Source: Actinernus sp. WN-2022 (Eukaryota > Cnidaria > Anthozoa > Actiniaria > Actinernidae). Taken from it: 64,000 nucleotides of DNA. Positions 21,481 to 33,287 of this stretch are shown here, in pieces (the stretch's first letter is position 1; every line of letters starts with the position of its first letter). The stretch is from NCBI GenBank assembly GCA_030867875.1, contig JAOWCC010000577.1, forward strand, positions 141,786,344 to 141,850,343, given 5' to 3'. Both the position numbers and the translations under genes were made by a program. Under the pieces are notes generated by a model, which ran no database searches, was not told where the DNA came from, and was given only the letters and a program-made list of their open reading frames with translations.

Positions 21481-22020
21481 AAGTGCACCTAACCCCTTTT
21501 GCGATTTTTCTTCATATGAATCTTTGAAAGGTTTTGAGTACTTCTGCGAAGAAATGTTTGGCTTACAAAGAATACTTTATGTTCTAGGCTTGTTTGAAAT
21601 GGTGAAAATTTTACCTTTCCTGATCCATGACCGCGTAAGTAAAAGCCTGGGTCGATTCTGGATCTTACGTCATCTAATTCATTCGACTTTGCAATAAGTT
21701 GAATAAATGTTTAGCATTTTGTCTAAAATAACTATTTTCTTTACTAATAACTCGCAGACCGTATAAATTCTCTATATATCGATGTTGTTGTGATAGAAAG
21801 GCGCCATGGAGAATAATGCATTAATGAGGTGACGTAAGATCCAGAATCGACCCAGGCTTTTTCTGACGCGGTCATGGGTCAGGAAAGGTCACATTTACAC
21901 GATTTCAAACAAGCGTAGAACAAAGAATATTCTCTGTAAGCCAAAAATTTCTTCGCAGAAGTACTCAAAACCTTTCAAAGTTTCATATCTATAAAAATTG
22001 CAAAAGGGGTTAGTGGCATT
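21481..22020. mobile_element. MITE family C, full copy with TTAA duplication
   Basis: TTAA lies at 21477-21480 and 22021-22024. Ends are agtgcacctaaccccttttg and the inverted aatgccactaaccccttttg. The arms of about 200 bp share tttgaaaggttttgagtact, gcttgtttgaaat and catgaccgcg. No coding capacity. Partial copies lie at 12575-12800, near 31010 and at 47600-47990. Confidence 0.8.
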
Positions 22021-22186
22021 TTAACAGGACAGGCTGATCACTCGTCCACGTTCTTCACTGCTCTGTAATTTGAATTTCAAATTTCGAGTTCGCCATGCGT
22101 GAAAAGAGGAGGGGCTTAACCTTTTATACCGGAATTTCCTGTTTAAAGTTAAGAAATCAGTAAGAAATATTCACAACTGATGTAAA

Positions 22187-22379
22187 TAGACCAGTTTCGT
22201 ATTCGAAAATTACCGCTGAATACGACGACTACAGACGCGTTTATACGCAGAGTTGTGAATAGCCCACCTTCTCGCTGGTATTTATGAATGTTTAACTTAA
22301 GAACGAGGCTAACCCTGTATACATGCGTCTGTAGTCATCGCATTCAGCGGTAATTTTCGAATAGTACGAATCTGGACTA
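22187..22379. mobile_element. TIR MITE in intron 5
   Basis: It begins tagaccagtttcgtattcg and ends gtacgaatctggacta; inner arms share gaaaattaccgctgaata and ctacagacgcg with their inverted forms. About 193 bp. Confidence 0.75.
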
Positions 22380-22480
22380 TTGGGTATAATAGCCTTTGTC
22401 GAGTATAATAAGTGTAACTGAGGAAAATAAGATGTTCGAGAACAAACTGTTATCACATTTTATCTAATAATCATGCAGTC

Positions 22481-22728
22481 TAGCCTGCGGAATCAGCCGT
22501 CTCTATTCGAGGGCCAAAAGCGAGCCCCTCGAGAGAAGTCTGCGATTTGAGCCCAGAAATTCCATACCGATGACGTATTCTCGCTGATTGGTATAATTCA
22601 CCCCCCCCCCCCCCCCCCCCTCCCCTCGGCCCGTTTCTCTGCCAACGTCATTAGTATGGAATTTTTGGGTTCAAATCGCAGACGTATCACTTGGGAGCTC
22701 TAATAGAGACGGCTGTTTCCGCAGGCTA
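22481..22728. mobile_element. TIR MITE with poly-C tract in intron 5
   Basis: tagcctgcggaatcagccgt at 22481 mirrors acggctgtttccgcaggcta at 22709-22728. A run of about 20 C lies near 22601-22620. Inner arms share gtctgcgatttgagccca and its inverted form. Confidence 0.8.
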
Positions 22729-22778
22729 CATGAAGTACGAAACGCACACTCTGATTGGTCAAGAACCGTGTGTTATTT

Positions 22779-23345
22779 AACAAATAAAGAAGCCTTAGCC
22801 ATGTTTTATACTATCATAAAACACGATGGGCATTTGAGAACATGAGAGAAATGTTAAAGCACAAGCCGAAGGCTTCTTTATCTGTTTTATAATATAGATT
22901 TACGCGCGCGATGAAAGGAAACCGCCAGTTGAAAACAATAAAACACGGCAAACCATGTTATATACTCTGATAACACATGGCTTTTAGCCAATCAGAGCGC
23001 GCGTACTATCGTATCTATATTATAATTAACAAATAAAGAAGCCTTAGCCATGTTTTATACTATCGTAAAACACGATGGGCATTTGAGAACATGAGAGAAA
23101 TGTTAAAGCACAAGCCGAAGGCGCGTGCTTTCAACATTTCTAGAGTGTTCTCAAATGACCAGAGTGTTTTATGATAGTATAAAACATGGATTTAAGGCTT
23201 CTTTATCTGTTTTATAATATAGATTTACGCGCGCGATGAAAGGAAACCGCCAGTTGAAAACTATATAACACGGCTAACCATGTTATATACTCTGATAAAA
23301 CATGGCTTCTTAGCCAATCAGAGCGCGCGTACTATCGTATCTATA
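22779..23345. repeat. Duplicated foldback unit in intron 5
   Basis: aacaaataaagaagccttag begins at about 22779 and again at about 23028, each followed by catgttttatactatc, aaacacgatgggcatttgag and aagccgaaggc. The second unit keeps its inverted right arm (to about 23212); the first has lost it. Each is followed by an arm pair around tttacgcgcgcgatgaaagg. Another fragment is at 47530-47590. Confidence 0.75.
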
Positions 23346-23618
23346 TTATAATAGAGGATACATACATGGATGATGTCATGAGCGCGCGCAACCAATTTCT
23401 CAACTCGTTTTGACTGGATCTTTCATAGCTTTTAGCTTGATAAAACAAATAGGTTCCATTCTGCCGTGCATATGCACAGATGACGCCAAAACGTGAAGAG
23501 AATATCAGAATGGAATTGATTTATTAACTGTTGTATGGAATTAGGAACTTTATTTTCAGGTATAGTAGCCATTTTATGATCCATAAATTATTTGAACCAA
23601 AAGGGATAGAATTCTCAC

Positions 23619-26600
23619 CTTTGAGCGCAAAGCAGAGTTTGCCAGTTCCTCTTTCAATTTGTCGTTGTCAGCCTGCAGTTGTGCAAATTGTCTCTGCAGT
23701 TTGTCTTTTTCCTCTAACATCTCTGCTTCAGCTTCACAACGTTGTTTTAAGCTGTCTTCAAGCTCTCTTGAACGCTTCTCGAAACTCTCAGATGCAACCA
23801 GAGACTCCGACTGCTGTCTACGCAGTTCGTTGGTCGCAGCGGCATGCTCTGATTCTAGTTTTAAGATCTTTTCATTCAGGTCTTCTTCAGCTTTCTGTTT
23901 GGCTGTTAAGCACTTTTCTAGTTCGTCTTTGGCACTCTTTGTCTGAAGCATTGTTTCGATTTTCTTTTGGCTCATTATATTCTCGTTTTCCAGCCGAGAA
24001 ACTTTACCTGTTAGAGATTTTAATTGATCTCTGAGTTTACGCTCTGTATCGTTTCGTTTTTGTAGTTGTTCATGTAGATTCGCCTCGGTGCTCCTGCTTT
24101 GTTGCAAACATTTTTCCAATTCTCTGGAAAGATTCTGATTACTTTCAGTTGCAAGCAAGTAATCGGATCGTTGTTTTTTTAGCTCCTTTCTCTGCTCGGC
24201 GTTTTCTGACTCCATAATTTCTATCTTCTCAGTAAGTATCATTTCAGCTTCTTTCTTCGCTTTTAGGAAGTTTTCTGAAGCTTCCATATTTTCAGCTTCC
24301 AACTGGGAAATCCTATTTGCATGCTCTCGTAACATGGCTTCAGTTTCGTTATGTGCTTTCAGTATCTCTTCTAACTCTTTTGTGCGATTGTGGAGACTTT
24401 CAACTGTAAGCAAAGAGTCAGATTCTTTTCGTTTGAATTCCTTTTCAGCCTCGGTGTTATCGGATTGAAGCTTCAAGTTTCTTTGCTGAAGTTTTGCTAT
24501 AATTTCCTCCTTTTCTTTCACACAGTTTTGTAGCTCCTCTTCGGCACTTCGTGTTTGTAGTAGGCTCCCTATTTTCTCATCGGTTTCCATTTTCTCTGCT
24601 TCTAGTTGGGAAACTCTGTCGACTAGAGTTTTCACTCTGTCTGAGAGTTCAAGTTCTGAATCATTTTGTTCCTTGAGTTGTTTCTGGAGATAAGTTATTT
24701 TCTCTTCGGATTGTTTCCTGAGAAGCATTACCTCAGATTTACTGGTTTCAAGTGCATTATCAGCTTGATCCTTTTCAACTCTAACCTGAGCAAATAATGC
24801 TTCAAGAGTCTTAATACTTAGTTCTTCCTTCTCTAGAACTAGTTTTTCTAGTTTTTCGTTGGGTGCTGTTCTTTCTGATTCGAGGTTTTGATTCTTTAGT
24901 TCAGATGTAGTCAAGTCTTCTTGAAGATTTTGCTCAATGATGTTCTTTTTCTTGACGTCGTACTGAAGCTCCCTTAATGTCCTCTCGTAGCAACCCTTGA
25001 CCTCTAAGAATGTTGATTGTTGATGTGCTGCTGATTGTTCTATTTTGTCAGACTCTGGATCGTGATTAGAGTTGTCATCACGTCCTGGGTCGTCTCCTGA
25101 TCCACTTTGCTGTGTATTATTTCCATAATTACTATCGCTACGTAAATCCTTTCCACCACTACTCGTGCCTTTTGTGTTACTTTCCAGACATCCTGGAGTT
25201 TTATCCGCATCACTGTCGTTGTAAATGGTTTCATTTGAAGCTGACAACATTCCATTGATAGTTTCGATTTCATTCTTTGGTTGGATTGTCTCACAGCAAT
25301 TTTCCTTAAAGCTTTGAGCGGTGGATTGGAGAGAGAACTTATTCAGAACCTGGTCTTGTTTGATTTCTGTTTCTGAGTTCCCGGTGCAATAGCTCTGGCC
25401 AAGTACTGATGTTTCATGATTGCCTGTCTTACTAGTCTCTATTTCGTTACGTTCAGATGGCTCATCTTTTAGCTTCTTCTTTCTTGGCTTACGCGTTGAC
25501 ATCATTTTCCTGTCCGAACTGCTATCTTTCTGTTGTTCGTGATTTTCTTCCTGTGAAAACTCGGCCTCAGCCGCCGAGAGTAGATCTTCAAGCTCTTCCA
25601 AGAAGGAATCGTCTTCCATGCCGTCAGTTGTTGATTTCCCCTTTGTGACGATTTCACCTTCAGCAAGACTTTGTACAATTGTGGTGGTGTTACAATCGTC
25701 AGCTTTATTTCGGCTTCTCTGTCTTGCTTTGATAGCATGTTTGACTACGTTATATTCCTGCTTAAAAATAGTTTCAGAGATACCTAGTACTTTGTCAAGT
25801 AAAGTCTTATTGGATATCGCGTGTCCGATATCCTTCAATGGCGTCACCATCTGTGTTCGTTTGTTTTGTGCCTCGCCTTCTATGGTGTTCATGTTCTGCA
25901 TTGAGGTGTCATCCTCTTTTTGACTCGTGTCTTTGCACTGAGCTGTTTCTTGGATCAGAACGTGTTTTGCCACAAGAATATCGTCATTTTCTTCTGCAAA
26001 AGATTTATTCGCCACACCGTTACTTCCACGTTTGTTGTCTGTTGTTGCAATTCCTGAATTAGTAGTTTTAGCAATACTTGGGGGATGATCCACTATTTCT
26101 ACACTTATAAGGAATCTTGACTGATGTAGCACATGGAGATTTGTGTCTGGGGTTTTGTTGGTTTCCTCTGCATCAATGTTTGATTTGGGGCTTTCCTTTG
26201 TCGGCGTTTCCTCGTTTGATGTATCTGAGTCGCTTTTTCCCGATCCTTTCTCAACTTCGCTAACACTCAAATTCTCAAATTCATTGATTGCCTTGGCTGG
26301 ACTGACGTTATCCTCTTTTTCTGTTGAACTTGCTGTGATTGCAGTTCTGGCTAAGTCGAGTATCTCACTGTTGTCACTATTTTTAGCCGCCTTTGCCTTA
26401 TGTTGCGTCTCAGTATTGTCAATCTTGTTTATGGCCGTTGTAGAGGTCTGGTGTTCCTCAAGCAGATCCTCAAGTTCCGCTAGAAAACAATCATCTTCCA
26501 AAGCGTGCAACATATCATCGGATTCTGTAGTCCTTATCGCAACGTTTGACTTTTCCGAACTTTCACTTGATGATTCATGGCGCGAATCATTTTTGTGTAG

Positions 26601-28658
26601 GTCGGATGAATCTGTTAAATTACTAGTTGGTAATATGGAACTCTTACTCGGTGAATAATCTATTGATTCTACGCTTACAAGGAATCGCGAGTTTTGGAAC
26701 ACTATTGGCGAGCACGATGTTGATTTAGTCGCGTTGTTGTTCAAGCCGCTTGTTTGTTTTGTGTCGGGCCTGCGTTTTGTATATTTTGATGATTTTGACG
26801 ATGGAGCACTCGTTTGGGATTTCACGGCACATTTTGATTCAGAGGAGCTGTGATCTTCAGCCATTGAGTTGTCGTCATTTGCAACTTCAGCTAGTCGTCC
26901 AGTTACTTGAAGTTGGATTACTTTGTTTTCTACATGTTTGGTCAATTTTTCATGTGCTCTGTGTGGATAAAATTCGATCTCTTCAATGTCATTCAAGGTC
27001 GCTTTACAATCAAGTTTTGGGAAATGCGCGTTGCACATTTCAACTTTTTCTTCTAACGCAGCGTTAAGAATGGCTTGGTTCAGACAGATCTGTGGCTTTT
27101 GTTCTCCCTCTTCGATGATCTCTTTCAGCTTGTTGTTACTCTTCTTAGGAAAATGTGACGACTCGGCAGATTCAGAATCGTTCAGAATCCATGATGTGTC
27201 AGCGGTTGTATTCCAAAATAGAGATTCAGTAGAACCAATATCGAGACTGAAGTCTGTTTGCATACTGCTTGCTGACAATTCTTGTCCACAACAAGAGAAG
27301 TTGTCATCGCCGTCATCTACGGAAGAATAGGCTGAAACACTAAGGAAGGTATCTAAAGTGCTGATTTCATCCAAAGCTTCGTCCCTAATTGTGTTCAGAA
27401 TACTTGGCTCATCAGAGTTTGATTTGCCTTCCACGATAATCTTTTCAGGAAGGCAAGTACTCTTCACAACTTTATCACTTGTTGCATCATTAGACACCTC
27501 TTGCTTGCAGTGCTCTTCGAAGTCCATTTCTTCTTTCACCGTCGCTGGCAGAGCGGAGTCATTTGTGGTATCCACTGTATCTTTAGCACTACAGTCTGTA
27601 GTATCTTTTGAATCTCGAGACTCGTGCGAGACATGGATTGAGAAATCATCTGCATCAACAAAATCAAGGACAGATAGCTCATTTTCCCTAGTCTGTCTTT
27701 TTATTTCAGGAGCGTCTGGCTTAATATCCTTCTCGGTCTTTGCATTTGCCTTTCCCGTTCCCTCGAGCGGCATAATTGGCACGTCAGCGTTAGGTACATC
27801 TTTGGTATCTTTGGCACTGCAGTCTGTATTATCGGTTGAATCTCGCGATTCTTCTTCGTACGAGAAAGCGATTGAGATATCATCTGCATCAACCACATCA
27901 AGGATAGATAGCTCCTTCTCCCTAGTCTGACTTGTCATACGAGGAACGTCTGGCATAGTGTCGTTGTCGGGCTTTACCTTTTCCGTTCTCTCGAGCGGCA
28001 CAGTGGGCTTGTCAGTGCTAGATATATCCATGGTGTATTTGGCACTGCAGTCTGTGTTATCGGTTGAATGTCGCGATTCTTCTTCGTACGAGTAATCGAT
28101 TGAGAAATAATCTGCATCAACCACATCAAGGATAGATAGCTCCTTCTCCCTAGTCTGACTTGTCATTTGAGGAACGTCTGGCATAGTGTCGTTGTCGGGC
28201 TTTGCCTTTTCCGTTTCCTCGAGTTCGAGTGGCACAGTGGGCTTGTCAGTGCTAGATATATCCATGGTGGCTTTCGCACTGCAGTCTGTATTATTGGTTG
28301 AATCTCGCGATTCTTCTTCGTACGAGTAATCGATTGAGAGATCATCTGCAACGACCACATCATGATCAAGGATATATAGCTCCTTCTCCCTAGTCTGACT
28401 TATCATTCGAGGAACGTCTGGCATAGTGTCGTTCTCGGGTTTTCTCTTTTCTGTTCTCACATGCACAATGGACTCGTCAGTGCCAGGGATAATGTGACTT
28501 GCATCAATGTCGGCATTTCTATGTGGAACGTTGACGGATAAATGTTCCATATTTATCTGAGGGGTAGTGTTGACTCTCTTGATGCTCTGGTCGATTGTTG
28601 TGTCAGGAGAACTTGACTTGAGCAACCCTTTAGTCTCGTCGAAACAGGATGTAATGAC
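23619..28658 (-). CDS. Exon 5: 1,680-codon acidic repeats plus coiled coil
   Basis: The acceptor tttctaacctctaatcag precedes 28658 and the donor TCAAAG|GTGAGA follows 23619; in and out phases are both 0 and the exon is exactly 1,680 codons. From the N-terminal end it holds four tandem units of about 75 residues (27520-28457), then a Ser/Glu/Asp-rich region with two related modules (SRFLVSVESIDYSPS..FLAELEDLLEE and SRFLISVEIVDHPPS..FLEELEDLL). From about 25020 it changes to coiled coil (KEEIIAKLQQRNLKLQ and similar). The first part is probably disordered. No catalytic motif, membrane segment or signal peptide is seen. An exon this long is unusual but common in structural scaffold genes. Confidence 0.85.
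27520..28457 (-). repeat. Four tandem units of about 75 codons inside exon 5
   Basis: Each unit contains versions of KPDNDTMPDVP, SQTREKELSILD, VDADDISI, YEEESRDSTDNTDCSAK and a proline-containing spacer. The first three are close in DNA as well as protein; the fourth is more diverged. The unit length keeps the frame, as expected for coding tandem duplication. Confidence 0.9.
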
Positions 28659-28778
28659 CTGATTAGAGGTTAGAAACACCTTTATTTAGTCTGATGAGGT
28701 ATGATATAATAATTTGCTGCAAGGCCATATCAGGAAGGGTTGAGTAGGAGAGCAAAAGGCTCGAGTCATCATGTAATA

Positions 28779-28935
28779 ATAACAACAACATTAACAACAA
28801 CAACAACAACAACGTTAACAACAAAATTAACAACAACATTAACAACAACATTAACAACAACAACAACATAACAACAACAATAACATTAACAACAGCAACA
28901 ACATTAACAACAACAACATTAACAACAATAATAAC
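28779..28935. repeat. AAC-rich microsatellite in intron 4
   Basis: Irregular run of acaacaacattaac-type units on the plus strand. Leucine-rich open frames on the minus strand here are artefacts of the repeat. Confidence 0.9.
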
Positions 28936-29089
28936 ATCAATGTAGTTATTAATATAATGTTATTAATGTAATTATACACGATACGTACAGATTTATGTGG
29001 TCGTGTTAAAAAATAATCTTGTAATATAACATAAATGTTTGACCGCACTTGAAAGAATACAGCCAAGAACGCTGAAATTCAGGCTATAC

Positions 29090-29336
29090 AGCCACCTACA
29101 TCTATTTCAAATGAGTGTCGAAAGACCATGCAAACGCAAATTACCCACATCCAGCTATTCATAGGAGCGAGTAATCACAAGTAACTCATAAATGACTTCC
29201 CTGTGAGCCAATGACAAACCAAAGCAAAAACCAAAATCAATTTGCGTTTGGTTTTACTTTACTTTATCAGCCAATAGGAGAGCTCAGTAAACGCAAAACC
29301 AAAACACTTCCGACAGTCATGTAAAAACTGCTCTAT
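29090..29336. mobile_element. MITE family A, copy in intron 4
   Basis: It shares ggagcgagtaatcacaagta, tgagccaatgacaaacca and aacgcaaaaccaaaacactt with 48945-49193. The right end is actgctcta; the left end is degenerate, so the boundary is approximate. Confidence 0.6.
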
Positions 29337-29788
29337 ATCCGGCGTTGATTCTACTTGCTCAGCTGCCAGGAAGTCGAAACACCTACAGCGTCCAAACCAA
29401 ACACCTCTCTCAGTTAAGCTAAAGAGAAGCGTGCAAGGAAAGATGGGAAAGAGAAATGTTTTCACTTTCTATCTTGCTATTGACCTTTGCAGCCATGAAT
29501 TTACCGTGCAAACGTAATCCGAATATTAGGCCTTGCCTACGAATTAGCCCGAATAATAGTAAGTAAGCTAAAACAGCCTGTGGAGGAAGCAGCCCCAGTC
29601 TTCTGTTTCCGAAAAAGGCCATAGCATAGCATGTAAAAACTAGTATAGCCGGATTGGACAAGAAAAGTAGAATGGGCCCTCGATATCTTTCATTCACAGT
29701 AGGCTTGCGTTACAGAATATGTGTTTCTATATTAGTCTTGTAATACCAAAATAGTACACGTTATTGTAATTAACTCTAATCGTCATAC

Positions 29789-29936
29789 CTTATTACTATA
29801 TGAAGGAATATCTTGGTTGTCAGACGAGTCTTGACCTTCGTCATTTGGCTTTTTGTCGTTCTCCCTACGTACACGATCAATAACCTTCATTATATCACAC
29901 TTGACACGGTTTTCTTTGTTCTTCATAGGGGTGAAA
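29789..29936 (-). CDS. Exon 4 of the large minus-strand gene
   Basis: 148 nt. The donor AATAAG|GTATGA follows 29789 (phase 0, matching exon 5). With the acceptor at accagag before 29936, the first base completes the AG left by exon 3, and the text reads FTPMKNKENRVKCDIMKV.. with no stop. An internal ATG at 29924-29926 could also act as an alternative start. The exon is short and Lys/Asp-rich (DKKPNDEGQDSSDNQD). The acceptor lacks a long pyrimidine tract, so this junction is the least certain of the model. Confidence 0.6.
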
Positions 29937-29939
29937 CTC

Positions 29940-31084
29940 TGGTATAAACCCGTTCAACAATAGACTAATTAAATAACAAATCTGAGGTTTATAACTGTTG
30001 CAGGGAGGTTTATAACCCAGTTTTAAACCTCCTTCTATTTGAGAAAACCTCACCAAATGTGATATAAATCACTTTCATACCGATTCGGTTCTCGGTATGA
30101 AACTCTTACTTACTGTGAGTCACCACATTCCTAGATCAGGTTAGGTTTAGAACACCCGATCGAGGTAATAAATCCCATACCCCCGAGCAGTAGGCCGATA
30201 ACATGCTTACTTTTTCACAACGGAGAGGTTTTCTCATTGTACGCAGTAACAATATCTCTTCATAAATAATTTAGGAAGCATTGTGTGCCTAGTACATTGT
30301 TGCATGAAATTACTGTTCACAATGCTTCTCATTGTTTTTCACGGCTAAACATAGTCTGATCTGAGAACACGCTGACTCACGAATGCATAACAGATATGAC
30401 GCTCCTGGTAATGGGCTCCTGGTTTAACTAACGAGGAATGATCAAAACACCGTTTTCCTGAACATTAACATAGGCCTAAACGTGCGCACTGGATAACATT
30501 CCGTGTACACCATATCCGATCCTCATTTTCAACGCACAATTACAAATACCTGTACCTACTCACGGTATGCTGGTACACTTGTTGAAACATAAAATTCTAA
30601 AATATCTAAATAAGACCACTAACCCCATATCAGTTTATTTTTATTTTTAAAGGCTAATATGAAATTGTACGAATGAAAAAGAAAACAAATGAAATCGATG
30701 CAATCCTTGATTTTTAAATCGGAATTAAAGTCCGGGAAGTTTGTTTCACGACCACGCAGTTTGGGCTCTTGGTCGAGTGACGTAAGGTGAGGGAAAATGC
30801 CATTGTTCACCAGCACTTGTTGTAGTTTCTATTGTTATGGATTCCTGCATGACCTAATATGTCACATGTAATGCACGATATACTAGATTTGTATACTGCC
30901 GCTCGGTCGGTAGGTCATATAGGCGATCAAGGATTCACGAAAAAAACTAAACTTTTTCACAGCATTACTCTAAAGATTATGAGGATTTAAAGAAATAAAC
31001 AAAACAAATTGGGGTTAGGTGCACTTTAAACTATGAGAAACCCAACATACAGGGGCTGCCGGCGCTGTTGTGAAATTAACCGCC
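29940..31084. other. Intron 3 portion without clear features
   Basis: AT-rich intronic sequence. A short repeat aggtttataac occurs near 29985 and 30005, and one terminus of MITE family C (ggggttaggtgcactttaaa) lies at about 31010. No exon or RNA is seen. Confidence 0.45.
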
Positions 31085-31155
31085 TCCCGGTTATAGCTCG
31101 GTAGTGGTTAACTGCTCCGGTCTGTTGAGCGGGAGGTCGCGGGTTCAAATCCCGG

Positions 31156-31194
<39 letters not shown>

Positions 31195-31345
31195 GGTGCT
31201 GACTTTGTGAAACAACTGCAAATGGTTAGACCTTCACGTCTTCTCGGATAAGGATGATAAATCGAAGGTCTCCCGTCGGCCTCGAGTTTATCAGTCTCAC
31301 CAGATTGTCACGAGTTACGGACGTTAAATAAAGTAGCTTTATTAC
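31085..31345 (+). mobile_element. tRNA-derived SINE
   Basis: The head resembles a tRNA: A-box TAGCTCGGTAGTGGTTA (31094-31110) and B-box GGGTTCAAATCCC (31141-31153), with a plausible T stem. The acceptor strands do not pair well, so it is not a working tRNA. It is followed by a body of about 170 bp ending near aataaagtagctttatt. This layout is that of a SINE. It lies in intron 3, antisense to the host gene. Confidence 0.75.
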
Positions 31346-31544
31346 TTTAGTTTATTATTGGTGGGACTGAGAACTTAACGCCCACAATGGGGAACTAGAG
31401 GGATCGGAGTGCATGGTCCCCGGTACGTAATTGTTGAATTTTAGAAGCATTAGAAATGCTATTTGCGGCATTTTGAGGAAACGATCTTTGATTTTTCTGA
31501 AAAGTTATGGTAACGCCGCCGCCATTGCTAAACCCATCTTAATT

Positions 31545-31707
31545 CACTCTTTTCATCTGGTGGTCATCAGTTGGATTCAAAGCGAGGCAATCCTTTGTTT
31601 TTGCCAGGTCAGCCTCGCAGTGAGGGATAGTCAAAACGAGGCTAACCTGGCAAAAACAAAGGATTACTTCGCTTTGAATCCAAGATGGCCACCAGGTGAA
31701 AAGAGTG
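31545..31707. mobile_element. Hairpin element in intron 3
   Basis: cactcttttcatctggtggt at 31545 mirrors accaggtgaaaagagtg at 31691-31707; arms continue through ggattcaaagcgaggcaatc and tttgtttttgccaggt. Loop near 31625. Confidence 0.85.
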
Positions 31708-32141
31708 GATTGCTTTCATACACCGGTCCCCTTTCGTCCAAGCTTAACTAAGTAAACCCCCTTTCACTCAAAAATCTGGAACCACTCCTTCCCCCATACA
31801 CAGTCCATAAATAATAACAGAGCCCTTAACTTTGAATAGAATAGGCATTTTGCAGGAAACAGTCACTTGCCGATATAATACTTCGTTAACGAATGAATTG
31901 AGTTCGTAATCTCCATGGGAAAGGCACTTTTAGCACGCAGTTCTAGAAAGATCGACAATCAATTGGATGTGGAAAAAAGCATTTATAAATAGGTTTTAAA
32001 TGAAGTTATATTTTTTTGCCCTGCATTATAATTACGTGATTGTATTCCTGCAAAAGGCCGGCCCATTTACGTCGATTATTTATTTCGAAGAGGAAGTAGA
32101 TGTGTTATTTAGAAGTTCAATATTTGTTTGTTTTGGTTTAC

Positions 32142-32267
32142 CTGTGTGTTAGGGGAACCTCCGTCATGGGGGTCAGGGGTCCTTTGTCGGATTCAGGTTT
32201 CTCGGTCCAGGACTTCTCCTGAATACCGAACTTCTGTTTAATGACCAATTGGTCTGATGGAATATCT
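32142..32267 (-). CDS. Exon 3 of the large minus-strand gene
   Basis: 126 nt with acceptor cgttctgttcccaacag before 32267 and donor CACAG|GTAAAC after 32142. It takes one base to finish the Thr codon from exon 2 (AC+A) and ends with AG, phase 2. The text is DIPSDQLVIKQKFGIQEK.. then PLTPMTEVPLTH. It looks like ordinary, non-repetitive protein sequence. No domain is recognised. Confidence 0.75.
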
Positions 32268-32388
32268 CTGTTGGGAACAGAACGAAAGAATTGAGGTTAC
32301 GGTGGCTTATCTCCATCATAAGCAGTAAAAGTATTAGGAGCTTAACTATTTACATTATATAAAGACGTAATTAAGGAACGTTACTCAC

Positions 32389-33287
32389 GTTTTGGGGCTT
32401 GGCTTGGCCTGTGTACTTGGTTTGGCCTGTGTACTTGGTTTGGCCTGTGTACTTGGCTTGGCCAGTGTACTTGGTTTGGCCTGTGTACTTGGCTTGGCCA
32501 GTGTACTTGGTTTGGCCTGTGTACTTGGTTTGGCCTGTGTACTTGGCTTGGCCAGTGTACTTGGTTTGGCCTGTGTACTTGGTTTGGCCTGTGTACTTGG
32601 CTTGGCCAGTGTACTTGGTTTGGCCTGTGTACTTGGATTGGCCTGTGTACTTGGTTTGGCCTGTGTACTTGGCTTGGCCTGTGTACCGCTTGGTTTGGTC
32701 TGTGTACTGGGCTTGGCCTGTGTACTTGGTTTGGCCTGTGTGCTTGGTTTGGCCAGTGTGCTTGGTTTGGCCAGTGTGCTTGGTTTGGCCTGTGTACTTG
32801 GCTTGGCCAGTGTACTTGGTTTGGCCTGTGTACTTGTTTTGGCCAGTGTACTTGGTTTGGCCAGTGTACTTGGTTTGGCCTGTGTACTTGGTTTGGCCTG
32901 TGTACTTGGCTTGGCCAGTGTACTTGGTTTGGCCTGTGTACTTGGATTGGCCTGTGTACTTGGTTTGGCCTGTGTACTTGGCTTGGCCTGTGTACCGCTT
33001 GGTTTGGTCTGTGTACTGGGCTTGGCCTGTGTACTTGGTTTGGCCTGTGTACTTGGTTTGGCCAGTGTGCTTGGTTTGGCCAGTGTGCTTGGTTTGGCCT
33101 GTGTACTTGGTTTGGCCAGTGTGCTTGGTTTGGCCAGTGTGCTTGGTTTGGCCAGTGTGCTTGGTTTGGCCAGTGTATTTGGTTTGGCCTGTGTGCTTGG
33201 TTTGGCCTGTGTGGGAGGCTTAACGGACCGGACAACATCCTTAGAGGACGATTTAACTGATTTGGTGACAGCTGGCTTCACCCGCTG
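32389..33287 (-). CDS. Exon 2: Lys-Pro-Ser-Thr hexapeptide repeat
   Basis: 899 nt between acceptor ccttttgttttacag and donor CAAAAC|GTGAGT. It starts QRVKPAVTKSVKSSSKDVV and then becomes about 45 copies of a six-residue unit, KPSTQA or KPSTLA, encoded by an 18-bp minisatellite (about 32397-33215). The region is strongly basic and Pro/Ser/Thr-rich, so it is likely disordered and phosphorylatable; such composition is common in microtubule-binding segments, which is inference. The other frames over the repeat are also open but they are artefacts. Copy number may vary between individuals. Confidence 0.8.
32397..33215 (-). repeat. 18-bp coding minisatellite with a higher-order duplication
   Basis: Units alternate variants of cttggtttggcctgtgta on the plus strand. 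A distinctive irregular unit with gtaccgcttggtttggtctg occurs twice, at 32683 and 32992, 309 bp apart, showing that a block of 17 units was duplicated. Confidence 0.95.

Larger units (their letters stand above)
20861..23618 (-). other. Intron 5, packed with MITEs
   Basis: A 2,758-bp intron. It contains at least five separate inverted-repeat elements, listed individually. The donor is AAAG|GTGAGA and the acceptor tttcag. Confidence 0.75.

Noticed and set aside
28663..29066. Leucine-rich minus-strand frames that look like membrane proteins
   Set aside because: They translate an AAC-type microsatellite within intron 4.
29419..29697. 92-codon minus-strand frame with hydrophobic stretches
   Set aside because: It lies in intron 4 without splice signals that fit the gene and matches nothing recognised.
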